Below are positions 18,376 to 26,524 of a stretch of 64,000 nt of DNA, one piece after another. Source of the DNA: Leeia oryzae DSM 17879 (GTDB lineage: Bacteria > Pseudomonadota > Gammaproteobacteria > Burkholderiales > Leeiaceae). The translations under genes were made by a program, and so were the position numbers. The notes below the pieces were generated by a model. The model saw nothing but the letters and a program-made list of their open reading frames with translations, did no database searches and was not told where the DNA came from. Numbering within the stretch: the stretch's first letter is position 1; each line of letters starts with the position of its first letter. The DNA is taken from positions 186,001 to 250,000 of the forward strand of contig NZ_AQXU01000024.1 in the NCBI RefSeq assembly GCF_000376945.1, read 5' to 3'.

Positions 18376-20088
18376 TTATTCGTTGGTGACAGACTCGACC
18401 TCTTCCAGGGAGGTCAGTCCTTGTTTTACTTTGCGCAAGCCGGATTGCCGAAGGTCAAGAATGCCTTCTTTCTTGGCTTGGGCCGCGATATCGAGCGCAT
18501 TGCCATTTGTCATGATGATACGCTGAATTTCTTCAGAAATCGGCATGACCTGATAAATACCCACCCGGCCTTTGTACCCGCTACCCTTACAGTGGTCACA
18601 ACCTACATGCTGATAAGGGGTCCAGCTGCCGTCCAGTTCTTCCCGCTCGAAACCGGCACTTAACAGCGCCTCAACAGGGATATTGGCTGGTTTTTTGCAC
18701 TGCGGGCAGAGTTTTCGGGCCAGGCGCTGGGCAGAAATCAGAATCACCGAGCTGGCAATGTTAAATGGTGCCACCCCCATGTTCATCAGACGGGTCAGCG
18801 TCGTGGGTGCGTCGTTGGTGTGCAGGGTAGAGAACACCATGTGGCCTGTTTGCGCCGCCTTGATGGCGATGTCCGCGGTTTCCAGGTCACGAATCTCACC
18901 CACCATGATCACGTCCGGATCCTGACGCAGGAATGACTTCAATGCTGCTGCAAACGTCAAGCCGGCAGCATCATTCACGTTCACCTGGTTGATCCCCGCC
19001 AGGTTAATTTCGGCAGGGTCTTCAGCGGTGGAAATGTTAATGCCGGGTTCATTCAGAATGTTCAGGCAGGTATACAGCGACACGGTTTTACCCGAGCCTG
19101 TCGGACCTGTCACCAGGACCATGCCGTAAGGACGCTTGATGGCCTGCATCAGGAACTCTTTTTGATCCGGATCATAGCCAAGCGCATCAATCCCTAGCGT
19201 GGCACTGCTGGGGTCCAGAATACGCATTACAATCTTTTCGCCATGAATCGTAGGCAGTGAAGAAACCCGGAAATCAATGGCGCGCGTCTTGGAAAGCACC
19301 AGCTTCATGCGGCCATCTTGCGGCACGCGCTTTTCCGCAATGTTCAGTTTGGAAATCACCTTGATACGGGAGGCAATCTTTTCCTTGATGGCCAAGGGAG
19401 GCTGTCCGATTTCGGAAAGTATGCCGTCAATCCGGTACCGTACCCGGTAGAATTTCTCGTAAGGCTCGAAGTGGATATCCGATGCGCCAGCATTAATCGC
19501 ATCCAGCAAAACTTTGTGAATGTAGCGGACGATCGGCGCATCGTCGATATCTACGTTATTACTATCATCCTGGGGTTGTTGCGATTCTTCGTTTTCAAAC
19601 TGCAGATTGATATCATCAATGGCCATCTTCTGGAAGTTGGCGCCACTGGCCTCTGCTTCCATGTTGATGAGTTTTTCCAGCTTGTCGTCTTCGGCGACAA
19701 TGGGCTCAATATTGGTACCCAGCTTGAACTTGATTTCGTCCAGCGCATCCAGGTTGGTCGGATCACTGGTGGCAACAAAGGTGATGTTTCCACGCTTGAA
19801 GAGCGGAATGCACCGGCGGGTCGCGATGATTTTCTGGTCAAGAATGTTCTTGGGCAGATAATCGATATTGAAGGTACTCAGATCAATGATCGGCAGGCAG
19901 AAGGTGCGTGCCGCAAATTCCGCAATCTGGTGAGCATTCAGTTTCCGGCTCTGTACAAGCTGTTGAATAAACTGTTTGCTGTTCTGGTTTGCCTGTTCTT
20001 GAATGGTTAAAGCGTCTGCTTCTGAAAGCAGATTATGCTGAATCAGGGCACGGGCCAGGCCAGTGAGTGAATTTGGGTTAATAGCCAC
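18376..20088 (-). CDS. pilB: Type IVa pilus assembly ATPase PilB
   Basis: PilB powers pilus extension. The 570-residue protein has an N-terminal MshEN-like domain (1-150), the central ATPase with Walker A GPTGSGKT (328-335), the Asp box and Walker B (PDVIMVGEIRDLETA), a His box (STLHTNDA) and a zinc knuckle CPQC ... CDHCKGSGYKGR near the C-terminus. The N-terminal domain lacks the RLG signature that marks tight cyclic-di-GMP binding, unlike the paralogue at 53845. It heads the pilBCD-coaE-zapD-yacG group. No pilA or retraction ATPase lies in the window. Confidence 0.96.
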   Translation of the reverse strand: MAINPNSLTGLARALIQHNLLSEADALTIQEQANQNSKQFIQQLVQSRKLNAHQIAEFAARTFCLPIIDLSTFNIDYLPKNILDQKIIATRRCIPLFKRGNITFVATSDPTNLDALDEIKFKLGTNIEPIVAEDDKLEKLINMEAEASGANFQKMAIDDINLQFENEESQQPQDDSNNVDIDDAPIVRYIHKVLLDAINAGASDIHFEPYEKFYRVRYRIDGILSEIGQPPLAIKEKIASRIKVISKLNIAEKRVPQDGRMKLVLSKTRAIDFRVSSLPTIHGEKIVMRILDPSSATLGIDALGYDPDQKEFLMQAIKRPYGMVLVTGPTGSGKTVSLYTCLNILNEPGINISTAEDPAEINLAGINQVNVNDAAGLTFAAALKSFLRQDPDVIMVGEIRDLETADIAIKAAQTGHMVFSTLHTNDAPTTLTRLMNMGVAPFNIASSVILISAQRLARKLCPQCKKPANIPVEALLSAGFEREELDGSWTPYQHVGCDHCKGSGYKGRVGIYQVMPISEEIQRIIMTNGNALDIAAQAKKEGILDLRQSGLRKVKQGLTSLEEVESVTNE

Positions 20089-20351
20089 TTTAATACATCC
20101 TTTGGGCGCTAAGTCAGCACGTCAAATTCTTGTTTGGCAAGAACAGGGTCGTACCGACAGCCATACAAAATCTATCTGACTTGCAAGTTGTTTCTGTTTG
20201 CATCCCATCTATTGACCTGTGTTCTGGTGTGTAACACAGATCTGATATCGGTCATTACTATCCGGGCATGATGATGGGATGTCTGAATTTATCACATAAT
20301 CACGCGAGCTGGCTTCTGTATGCGCTAATATGATTATACATACTGTCAGCT
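20089..20351. other. Intergenic region upstream of pilB
   Basis: 263 bases with no gene, between pilB and the CNNM transporter, both on the minus strand. It holds a perfect TTCTTG-TTTGG-CAAGAA hairpin (20127-20143) in the pilB leader and the self-complementary ACTTGCAAGT at 20179-20188. I find no GG-N10-GC sigma54 site. The pilB promoter must lie here but I cannot place it. Confidence 0.4.
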
Positions 20352-21614
20352 TTATAGCTTGAGCTTGACTACTTTCACGGTTCTTTCCTGCGTACTGATC
20401 ACTTCAAGAATGTGCTGGTTGATCTTCATGCACGTCCCGGTTTCTGGCAATCCTTCAAAGTGTTCGATGATCAGGCCATTCAGTGTCTTTGGACCCTCTA
20501 GCGGAAACGAGAAGCCAAACTTCCGATTCAGGTCACGCAGCAAGCAGCTGCCTTCCGCCAGCAGGCTGCCATCTTCATGCCGAGTAATGGAGTTGAGCTG
20601 CCCCGGCGCATGGGTGGTGAATTCCCCGATGATTTCTTCCAGAATGTCCTCAATCGTAATCAGCCCCTGAATTTCACCGTACTCATCCACCACCAGACCG
20701 ATTCTGCGCTTGTTTTGCTGAAAATTTTGTAATTGCGTGAATAAAGGGGTGCCGGCAGGAATGAAATAGGGTTCCCTGGCGATTTCTTTCATTTTTTCGA
20801 TGCTGAATTCGTTGGCCTGAGTCAGGTGCAGTACTTTGCGTGCATGGACAATTCCCAGAATACTGTCCGGATTGCCTTCATAAACCGGTATCCGGGTGTG
20901 ATGCGCCGTGGCAAATTCTTTATGCAGTTCATCCAGTGGCTGTTCAAGGTCAATGGCCTCCATCTGGTGTCGGGGCGTCATGACGTCATCGACGGTAATG
21001 TTTTCCAGTTCAAACAGATTCAACAGGATGCTTCGGTGCTTGTTCTCGATCATGTGGCCGGATTCCAGCACCATGATTCGCAGTTCTTCCGGGTCGATGG
21101 ATGTCGTGTGGCTATGCTGAACGGACTTCAGGTGAAGCAGGTGCATTAGCCCCGAGACGAGTATGTTGATAAACCAGACCGCAGGTGCTGCCAGTTTGAG
21201 CAGGGGGGTGAGGATATAGCTGGATACATGGGCAATGGGCTGCGGATACGTGGCTGCAATCACCTTGGGGGTGGCTTCGCTGAAAATGATCAGCGCAAAC
21301 GCCACCAGGCCAGTCGAGATGCCGATGGCAGTATCGTTGTGAATGCCAAAGGCGCGCTGTGCTATCAAAGTGCCCAGCGTTGCAGCCCCTGTTTGCATCA
21401 GGGTGTTGCCCAGCAAAATCACGGCCAGCAGCTTGTCTGTTCTGGCCAGCAGGGATTGTGTCAGCCTGGCGCCCTTATGTCCCTGCTGCGCCTGATGTTT
21501 CAGGCGGTAGCGGTTCAGGGCCATCATGCTGATTTCAGCCAGCGAGAAAAAAGCGACCCCGGCCAGCATGGCCAGCAAGGCAATAATCAGTGTGGAAATC
21601 GGAAAATCGTTCAA
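20352..21614 (-). CDS. HlyC/CorC (CNNM/CBS) family transporter
   Basis: A 420-residue inner-membrane protein in three parts: an N-terminal CNNM transmembrane domain (about 1-190; ALAEISMMALNRYRL-type motif FSLAEISMMALNRYRL and IIFSEATPKVIAATYP), two CBS domains (about 200-330; MTPRHQMEAIDL and GLITIEDILEEIIGE), and a C-terminal CorC_HlyC domain. Members of the YfjD/CorB group move or sense Mg2+ and Co2+; the cargo here is not proven. The gene follows ypjD by 56 bases on the same strand; this pairing beside ffh is common in proteobacteria. Confidence 0.9.
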   Translation of the reverse strand: MNDFPISTLIIALLAMLAGVAFFSLAEISMMALNRYRLKHQAQQGHKGARLTQSLLARTDKLLAVILLGNTLMQTGAATLGTLIAQRAFGIHNDTAIGISTGLVAFALIIFSEATPKVIAATYPQPIAHVSSYILTPLLKLAAPAVWFINILVSGLMHLLHLKSVQHSHTTSIDPEELRIMVLESGHMIENKHRSILLNLFELENITVDDVMTPRHQMEAIDLEQPLDELHKEFATAHHTRIPVYEGNPDSILGIVHARKVLHLTQANEFSIEKMKEIAREPYFIPAGTPLFTQLQNFQQNKRRIGLVVDEYGEIQGLITIEDILEEIIGEFTTHAPGQLNSITRHEDGSLLAEGSCLLRDLNRKFGFSFPLEGPKTLNGLIIEHFEGLPETGTCMKINQHILEVISTQERTVKVVKLKL

Positions 21615-21670
21615 GGGATGCGCTAATAAAGACTGGTAATGTCTTGATTATCAATCCTTTTGGCGCTACG

Positions 21671-22477
21671 TCAAGAGCGATGCAACAAAACTTCGAGTAC
21701 AAATTTGCTACCGACATAGCCCAAGACCAGCATGACGGAGCCAAAAATGGTCAGTCTCGCAGCCAGTCTGCCACGCCAACCCCAAATCAGATGCCCTGCC
21801 AGCAGTATCCCAAATACTACCCACGATAACAGGGAGAACATGTTTTTATGGTTAAGTACAAACCACTGATTGGTCAGAATGTGCGTGAAGTAACTGCCTG
21901 AAATCAGGGTTGCCGTCAGTAGGAGAAAACCGCTCTTCATGATGTGAAACAGCAGTTTTTCCAGTGCCAGGAGTGGTGGCAGATTTCTCAATAGTTTATT
22001 GCCGGACTTCAGGTGGTGCAGGTTGTATTCGATCACGGTAATGAAAACGGCCAACAGCGTCGTGATGGAAAGCAGGCTATAGGCAGACAAGGCTATCAGC
22101 AGATGCACTTTGAACAAAGGCAGGCTGCTGTTTAGCGGGACATGGTGCTCGGGGAGCAGGCTCTGGAAACCGGTGCACAAGGCTGCCAGTGGCAGCAGGG
22201 CGGGGTACAGGCTGGCCAGGTTTTGCAGCAGATTACTGCCAAATACAAAAACCACGACCAGCCATGCAAGCATGGACAGTGTATTCCCGATGCCCAGATC
22301 CAGTCCTTGCGGGGTGATCAGGCTCATGCCCAGTTGCCAGCCATGCAACAAGATGACTGCCCCCATGAGCAGGGTTTCAGATTTCAGAGAGAATGGATTG
22401 GTTTCGTCCTTCCATCTGGTGCGATAAAAATGCCACGCTAAAACCAGATAAAGCAACGTAACTAGAAATGAGAGCAT
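21671..22477 (-). CDS. ypjD: YpjD/CcsA-type cytochrome c biogenesis inner-membrane protein
   Basis: A 268-residue protein with about eight hydrophobic segments and the CcsA-like core: conserved histidines in LLHGWQLG, FKVHLLIAL and LNHKNMFSLLSW, plus GHLIWGWRG near the C-terminus. The CcsA/CcmC group handles haem at the membrane. The YpjD branch next to ffh is conserved by position, but its own task is not established. It is divergent from ffh and followed by the CNNM transporter, the usual arrangement. Confidence 0.88.
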   Translation of the reverse strand: MLSFLVTLLYLVLAWHFYRTRWKDETNPFSLKSETLLMGAVILLHGWQLGMSLITPQGLDLGIGNTLSMLAWLVVVFVFGSNLLQNLASLYPALLPLAALCTGFQSLLPEHHVPLNSSLPLFKVHLLIALSAYSLLSITTLLAVFITVIEYNLHHLKSGNKLLRNLPPLLALEKLLFHIMKSGFLLLTATLISGSYFTHILTNQWFVLNHKNMFSLLSWVVFGILLAGHLIWGWRGRLAARLTIFGSVMLVLGYVGSKFVLEVLLHRS

Positions 22478-22778
22478 GTCAGCTACCAGCGACTAGGGTA
22501 AAATAAGCAAGATACTAACCGTTTTCCCCGGAATAATCCGGATACCCGGCTAGCTAAGATAATATAGTATGACCCAGATGGTAAAAATTTTCCAACCGGC
22601 CGCACAGAAGATTGCTTCCGGTATGTAAACTGGTTTTGCGGCAGTATGGTGGTTTGGATGCTGGCGTGGATCTGTTTTGGAGATGCATTTGCAGCACGGC
22701 TAGATAGTGCAGCCGGGTAAGGTCTGATTAAACGAGGTGGCGTTCCACCGTGCCCGTTCGGGCTGGAGAGTAGAATTT
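22478..22778. other. Divergent ypjD-ffh intergenic region
   Basis: 301 bases with no gene and no sign of the 4.5S RNA that partners Ffh. A TATAGT box lies near 22562-22567 but without a convincing -35. The final part carries two adjacent hairpins just before the ffh ribosome binding site (annotated separately). Confidence 0.4.
22736..22763 (+). promoter_or_regulatory. Tandem hairpins in the ffh leader
   Basis: GGTGG-CGTT-CCACC (22736-22749) and GCCCG-TT-CGGGC (22752-22763) stand two bases apart; the second ends one base before the GGAGAG ribosome binding site of ffh. No U-tract follows, so they are not a terminator. They could influence ribosome access or mRNA stability. Confidence 0.45.
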
Positions 22779-24137
22779 ATGCTGGATAATCTAACCAGTC
22801 GTTTATCGGCTGTGATGAAGAATTTGCGCGGTGAAGCGCGGCTGTCTGAAACCAATATCAGTGATGCCATGCGTGAAGTCCGTATGGCGTTGCTGGAGGC
22901 GGATGTCGCGCTTCCTGTCGTCAAGGAGTTTGTTTCTCACGTCAAGGCTCGGGCACTGGGGCAGGAAGTCATCGGTAGTTTGAGCCCAGGCCAGGCGGTG
23001 ATTGGTGTGGTGCATGATGAGCTCACCAAGCTGATGGGCGAGGCCAATGTCGATCTGAACTTTGCTGCTCAGCCACCGGCAATCATCCTGATGGCCGGTT
23101 TGCAAGGGGCGGGTAAAACCACCACCGTAGGCAAGCTGGCCAAATACATCAAGGAAAAGCACAAGAAGAAGGTGCTGGTGGTTAGTTGTGACGTATATCG
23201 TCCTGCAGCGATCGAGCAGTTACGATTGTTGTCCGAGCAAGTGGCAGTGGAGTGGTTTCCGTCCAGCGACAAGGATGATCCGGTCAAGATTGCACAGGCT
23301 GCAGTCGAGCATGCCAAGCGTCATTTGTTTGACGTGTTGATGGTGGATACGGCGGGCCGGCTGGCCATCGACGAAGCCATGATGAATGAAATCAAGGCAT
23401 TGCATGCAGCACTGAATCCGATCGAAACCCTGTTTGTGGTAGATGCCATGCAGGGTCAGGATGCCGTGAATACCGCCAAGGCGTTTAACGAAGCCTTGCC
23501 GCTCACCGGGGTCGTATTGGCCAAGGTGGACGGGGATTCTCGTGGTGGTGCGGCGCTATCCGTACGTCATGTTACCGGCAAGCCGATCAAGTTCGTCGGT
23601 GTGGCAGAAAAGGTAACCGGGCTTGAGCCGTTTCATCCGGAACGAATGGCATCACGCGTGTTGGGGATGGGCGACGTACTGTCTTTGATCGAAGAAGCGC
23701 AGCGCTCGGTCGATCAGGATGAGGCCAAGAAAACCATTGCCAAACTCAAGTCAGGCAAAGGCTTTGATCTTGAGGACTTCAAGTCGCAAATCATCCAGAT
23801 GCGCAAGATGGGTGGCATTTCCGGTTTGATGGACAAGCTGCCGTCCCAGCTGACTGGTCAGCTAGGTGGCCAGTTGCCTGCCGGTGCGGATGAAAAGGGG
23901 ATTAACCGCATTGAAGGCATCATCAACTCGATGACGCCGCTAGAGCGAGCCAAACCCGAGCTGATCAAGGCATCACGCAAGCGCCGAATTGCCGCAGGGG
24001 CAGGCGTGTCTGTTCAAGAGGTGAACCGTCTGCTGAACCAGTTTGAGCAGATGCAGAAAATGATGAAACAATTCAGCAAAGGTGGCATCGGTAAAATGAT
24101 GCGCGGCATGAAAGGCATGTTGCCTGGCATGCGTTAA
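22779..24137 (+). CDS. ffh: Signal recognition particle protein Ffh
   Basis: Ffh binds 4.5S RNA and the signal sequences of nascent membrane proteins and delivers them to FtsY. The 452-residue protein has the N domain (1-100), the GTPase G domain with GLQGAGKTTT (107-116), DTAGR and the TKVDG-like AKVDGDSRGG, and the Met-rich M domain (about 300-452) ending in MMRGMKGMLPGMR. GGAGAG 8 bases before ATG 22779 fixes the start; an open frame upstream does not belong. It is 144 bases ahead of rpsP. Confidence 0.97.
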   Translation: MLDNLTSRLSAVMKNLRGEARLSETNISDAMREVRMALLEADVALPVVKEFVSHVKARALGQEVIGSLSPGQAVIGVVHDELTKLMGEANVDLNFAAQPPAIILMAGLQGAGKTTTVGKLAKYIKEKHKKKVLVVSCDVYRPAAIEQLRLLSEQVAVEWFPSSDKDDPVKIAQAAVEHAKRHLFDVLMVDTAGRLAIDEAMMNEIKALHAALNPIETLFVVDAMQGQDAVNTAKAFNEALPLTGVVLAKVDGDSRGGAALSVRHVTGKPIKFVGVAEKVTGLEPFHPERMASRVLGMGDVLSLIEEAQRSVDQDEAKKTIAKLKSGKGFDLEDFKSQIIQMRKMGGISGLMDKLPSQLTGQLGGQLPAGADEKGINRIEGIINSMTPLERAKPELIKASRKRRIAAGAGVSVQEVNRLLNQFEQMQKMMKQFSKGGIGKMMRGMKGMLPGMR

Positions 24138-24212
24138 TGTGCCGGGGAATGGTTTGTTTGTGGTTTATGTGTGGTAAATGGTGATTGTCTCAGGTTGTTG
24201 GCAAAGTTTGTC

Positions 24213-24242
24213 TTGCAAATGCTTTGGGATGTATCGTAAAAT
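24213..24242 (+). promoter_or_regulatory. Candidate promoter of the rpsP operon
   Basis: TTGCAA (24213-24218) and TAAAAT (24237-24242) are separated by 18 bp, about 40 bases before the rpsP start. A TTGACG slightly downstream (near 24252) could form an alternative with TATAAG but at only 15 bp spacing. Confidence 0.35.
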
Positions 24243-24281
24243 TGAAAACTTTTGACGTAACCCAATTTTAGGTATAAGACT

Positions 24282-24518
24282 ATGGTCGTTATTCGTTTGG
24301 CTCGCGGTGGTGCGAAGAACCGTCCCTTCTACAACGTAGTTGTTGCTGACTCTCGCAATCGTCGTGACGGCCGCTTCGTAGAGCGCATTGGCTTTTACAA
24401 CCCTGTTGCTCCAGAAGGTACTGAAGCGCTTCGTATTAATGGCGAGCGTCTGACTTACTGGCAAGGCGTTGGTGCACAAGTGTCTGACACTGTTGCACGG
24501 CTGATCAAGCAGAAGTAA
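24282..24518 (+). CDS. rpsP: 30S ribosomal protein S16
   Basis: S16 is a small-subunit assembly protein. The 78-residue chain reads [19 protein letters not shown] at its start, followed by [18 protein letters not shown], the family hallmark. It opens the conserved rpsP-rimM-trmD-rplS operon. Codon use is clearly of the highly expressed type (many CGT, GTT, GCT), unlike its neighbours. Confidence 0.98.
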   Translation: MVVIRLARGGAKNRPFYNVVVADSRNRRDGRFVERIGFYNPVAPEGTEALRINGERLTYWQGVGAQVSDTVARLIKQK

Positions 24519-24553
24519 TAAGTTTAAAATTACATCAGGCGCGTTTTTCTGTG

Positions 24554-25090
24554 ATGAAACCTTCATCTGCAGCAAAAACTAACCCGATGCCGCCAACCGA
24601 CCTTGTGCCCATGGCTAAGGTCGGTTCGCCTTTTGGGGTTCGCGGCTGGGTACATGTTTTTGCGGATACTGAATACCCGGACAGTTTGTTTGATTATGAC
24701 GAACTGTGGCTGGGCCGTGATGGTGTCTGGCGTTTGTATACGCTTGAAGAAGCGCAATTGCATGGCAAAGGCATGGTGGCCAAGTTCTCGGGGTGTGAAG
24801 ACCGAGATCAGGCCATGATGCTGAGAAACATGGATGTTGCGATTCCAAGAAGCGATTTGCCTAAACCGGATGAAGACGAGTTTTACTGGGCCGACCTGAT
24901 CGGTCTGGAGGTCAGAAATACGCAAGGTGAGACACTGGGTACAGTGGATAGCCTGATGGAGTCCGGTGCGCACGATATTCTGGTCGTCAAGGGTGACAGG
25001 CAGCGCCTGATCCCGTTTGTGCGGGATATTGTGCTGAACGTGGACAATGACGCAAAAGTCATCGAGGTCGAGTGGGGAAGTGATTACTGA
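24554..25090 (+). CDS. rimM: Ribosome maturation factor RimM
   Basis: RimM helps assemble the 30S head and binds S19. The 178-residue protein has the N-terminal beta-barrel (MAKVGSPFGVRGWVHVFADTE, with the VGxPhGhrGWV signature) and the PRC-barrel (EFYWADLIGLEV ... DILVVKG ... RLIPFVRDIVLNVD). A GTG at 24551 directly precedes the ATG; neither has a visible ribosome binding site and other ATGs lie downstream at 24587 and 24611, so the exact start is open. It sits between rpsP and trmD. Confidence 0.95.
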   Translation: MKPSSAAKTNPMPPTDLVPMAKVGSPFGVRGWVHVFADTEYPDSLFDYDELWLGRDGVWRLYTLEEAQLHGKGMVAKFSGCEDRDQAMMLRNMDVAIPRSDLPKPDEDEFYWADLIGLEVRNTQGETLGTVDSLMESGAHDILVVKGDRQRLIPFVRDIVLNVDNDAKVIEVEWGSDY

Positions 25091-25153
25091 TAACCGGTAG
25101 TTGCTGCTGAGTTCGGTAGTCTCGTGTTTCACTTTTCTCTGTCTGGATGATCT

Positions 25154-25969
25154 GTGTACTTTGATGTCATTACGCTATTTCCTGCCATGTTTGATGCCAT
25201 CACGGCATCAGGCATTGTGAGCCGTGGTTTCAAGAAGCAACTGTGCCACTTTCGTAGCTGGAATCCGCGTGATTTTGTAGCTGATGTGCATCGTACCGTG
25301 GATGACCGGCCTTATGGTGGTGGTCCTGGCATGGTAATGCTGGCAGACCCGCTGGCTCAGGCGGTGGAAGCTGCGAAGCAGGCACAACAGAGTGCAGGCG
25401 TCAGCAAGCCGCATGTGGTGTATATGTCACCGCAAGGCGCCCGCCTGGACCATGCAAAAGTGGCCGAGCTGGTTGAGCGGCCTGGCCTGATCCTGATCGC
25501 AGGGCGCTATGAAGGTGTTGATGAGCGCTTTATCCAGCGTTATGTGGATGAAGAAATCTCGATCGGTGACTATGTGCTATCGGGCGGTGAACTGCCCGCG
25601 ATGGTGCTGATGGATTCGGTGGTGCGACATTTGCCGGGTGTGCTGAACGATGCGCAGTCTGCTGTCGAAGACTCGTTTGTCTCCGGTTTGCTGGATTGTC
25701 CGCACTACACCAGGCCGGAAGAATATGATGGAATGCGGGTGCCAGATGTGTTGTTGTCTGGCAACCACAAAGAGATCAACCGCTGGCGGTTGAAACAGGC
25801 GTTGGGCAGGACCTGGCTGAGAAGGCCGGACATGCTGCAACAACGGCCGCTGAGTAAAACTGAGTCTCGTCTGCTGGCTGAGTTTCAAGAGGAAACAGGG
25901 CAGTCCGGGTTGCGTGAGCGCGGTTCGGATACGGGTAGTCTGCAGCAGGAACAAGATTCTTTAAATTAG
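25154..25969 (+). CDS. trmD: tRNA (guanine-37-N1)-methyltransferase
   Basis: TrmD methylates G37 next to the anticodon and so prevents +1 frameshifting. The 271-residue SPOUT enzyme shows the trefoil-knot motifs [22 protein letters not shown] and [13 protein letters not shown]. The start is GTG (25154), with GGATGA 4 bases upstream. The C-terminal tail after about residue 240 is poorly conserved and polar. It lies 10 bases ahead of rplS. Confidence 0.97.
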   Translation: MYFDVITLFPAMFDAITASGIVSRGFKKQLCHFRSWNPRDFVADVHRTVDDRPYGGGPGMVMLADPLAQAVEAAKQAQQSAGVSKPHVVYMSPQGARLDHAKVAELVERPGLILIAGRYEGVDERFIQRYVDEEISIGDYVLSGGELPAMVLMDSVVRHLPGVLNDAQSAVEDSFVSGLLDCPHYTRPEEYDGMRVPDVLLSGNHKEINRWRLKQALGRTWLRRPDMLQQRPLSKTESRLLAEFQEETGQSGLRERGSDTGSLQQEQDSLN

Positions 25970-25979
25970 GAAATGAAGC

Positions 25980-26363
25980 ATGAACCTGATTCAAATTCTA
26001 GAGCAAGAAGAAATCGCTCGTCTGAACAAATCCATCCCTGAATTTGCACCTGGTGATACCGTTGTTGTGCAAGTTAAGGTTAAAGAAGGTAACCGTGAAC
26101 GTCTGCAGGCTTACGAAGGTGTTGTTATCGCCAAACGTAACCGTGGCCTGAACAGTGCTTTCATTGTTCGCAAGATCTCTTCTGGTGAAGGCGTTGAGCG
26201 TACATTCCAGACTTACTCTCCACTGGTTGCTACCATTGAAGTGAAACGTCGTGGTGATGTTCGTCGTGCCAAACTGTACTATCTGCGTGAGCGTTCAGGT
26301 AAATCTGCACGTATCAAGGAAAAGTTGCCAGCACGTAAAGTGGCTGTTGCAGCTGCAGAATAA
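25980..26363 (+). CDS. rplS: 50S ribosomal protein L19
   Basis: L19 sits at the subunit interface of the large subunit. The 127-residue chain shows [24 protein letters not shown]-type sequence early, then [13 protein letters not shown] and [16 protein letters not shown], typical of the family. The C-terminal 12 residues are an Ala/Lys/Val extension. It ends the rpsP-rimM-trmD-rplS operon and has the same high-expression codon use as rpsP. Confidence 0.98.
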   Translation: MNLIQILEQEEIARLNKSIPEFAPGDTVVVQVKVKEGNRERLQAYEGVVIAKRNRGLNSAFIVRKISSGEGVERTFQTYSPLVATIEVKRRGDVRRAKLYYLRERSGKSARIKEKLPARKVAVAAAE

Positions 26364-26381
26364 GTTTTTCTGCCAGCAGGT

Positions 26382-26412
26382 AAAAAACGCGAGGATTTCC
26401 TCGCGTTTTTTT
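26382..26412 (+). terminator. Rho-independent terminator of the rpsP-rplS operon
   Basis: Stem AAAAAACGCGAGG / CCTCGCGTTTTTT with loop ATTT, 18 bases after the rplS stop, followed by T-rich sequence. It is a textbook intrinsic terminator. Confidence 0.93.
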
Positions 26413-26524
26413 ATGTCTGCGCGGTCTGTACGTGCTGGCTTTCTGGCGTTGTTGTGGCTATGACATGGCACGACATCGCGTTATGATGGCGCTACGTTGA
26501 TAACAATGCATTTCAGGTAAATTC

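Noticed and set aside
22478-22778. 4.5S RNA gene next to ffh
   Set aside because: The hairpins before ffh are too short, lack the GGAA/GGCA core of the SRP RNA and no terminator follows.
26463-26485. sigma54-like TGGCAC before the secreted repeat protein gene
   Set aside because: The required GC element at -12 is missing; the spacing leads to CGCG instead of TTGC.
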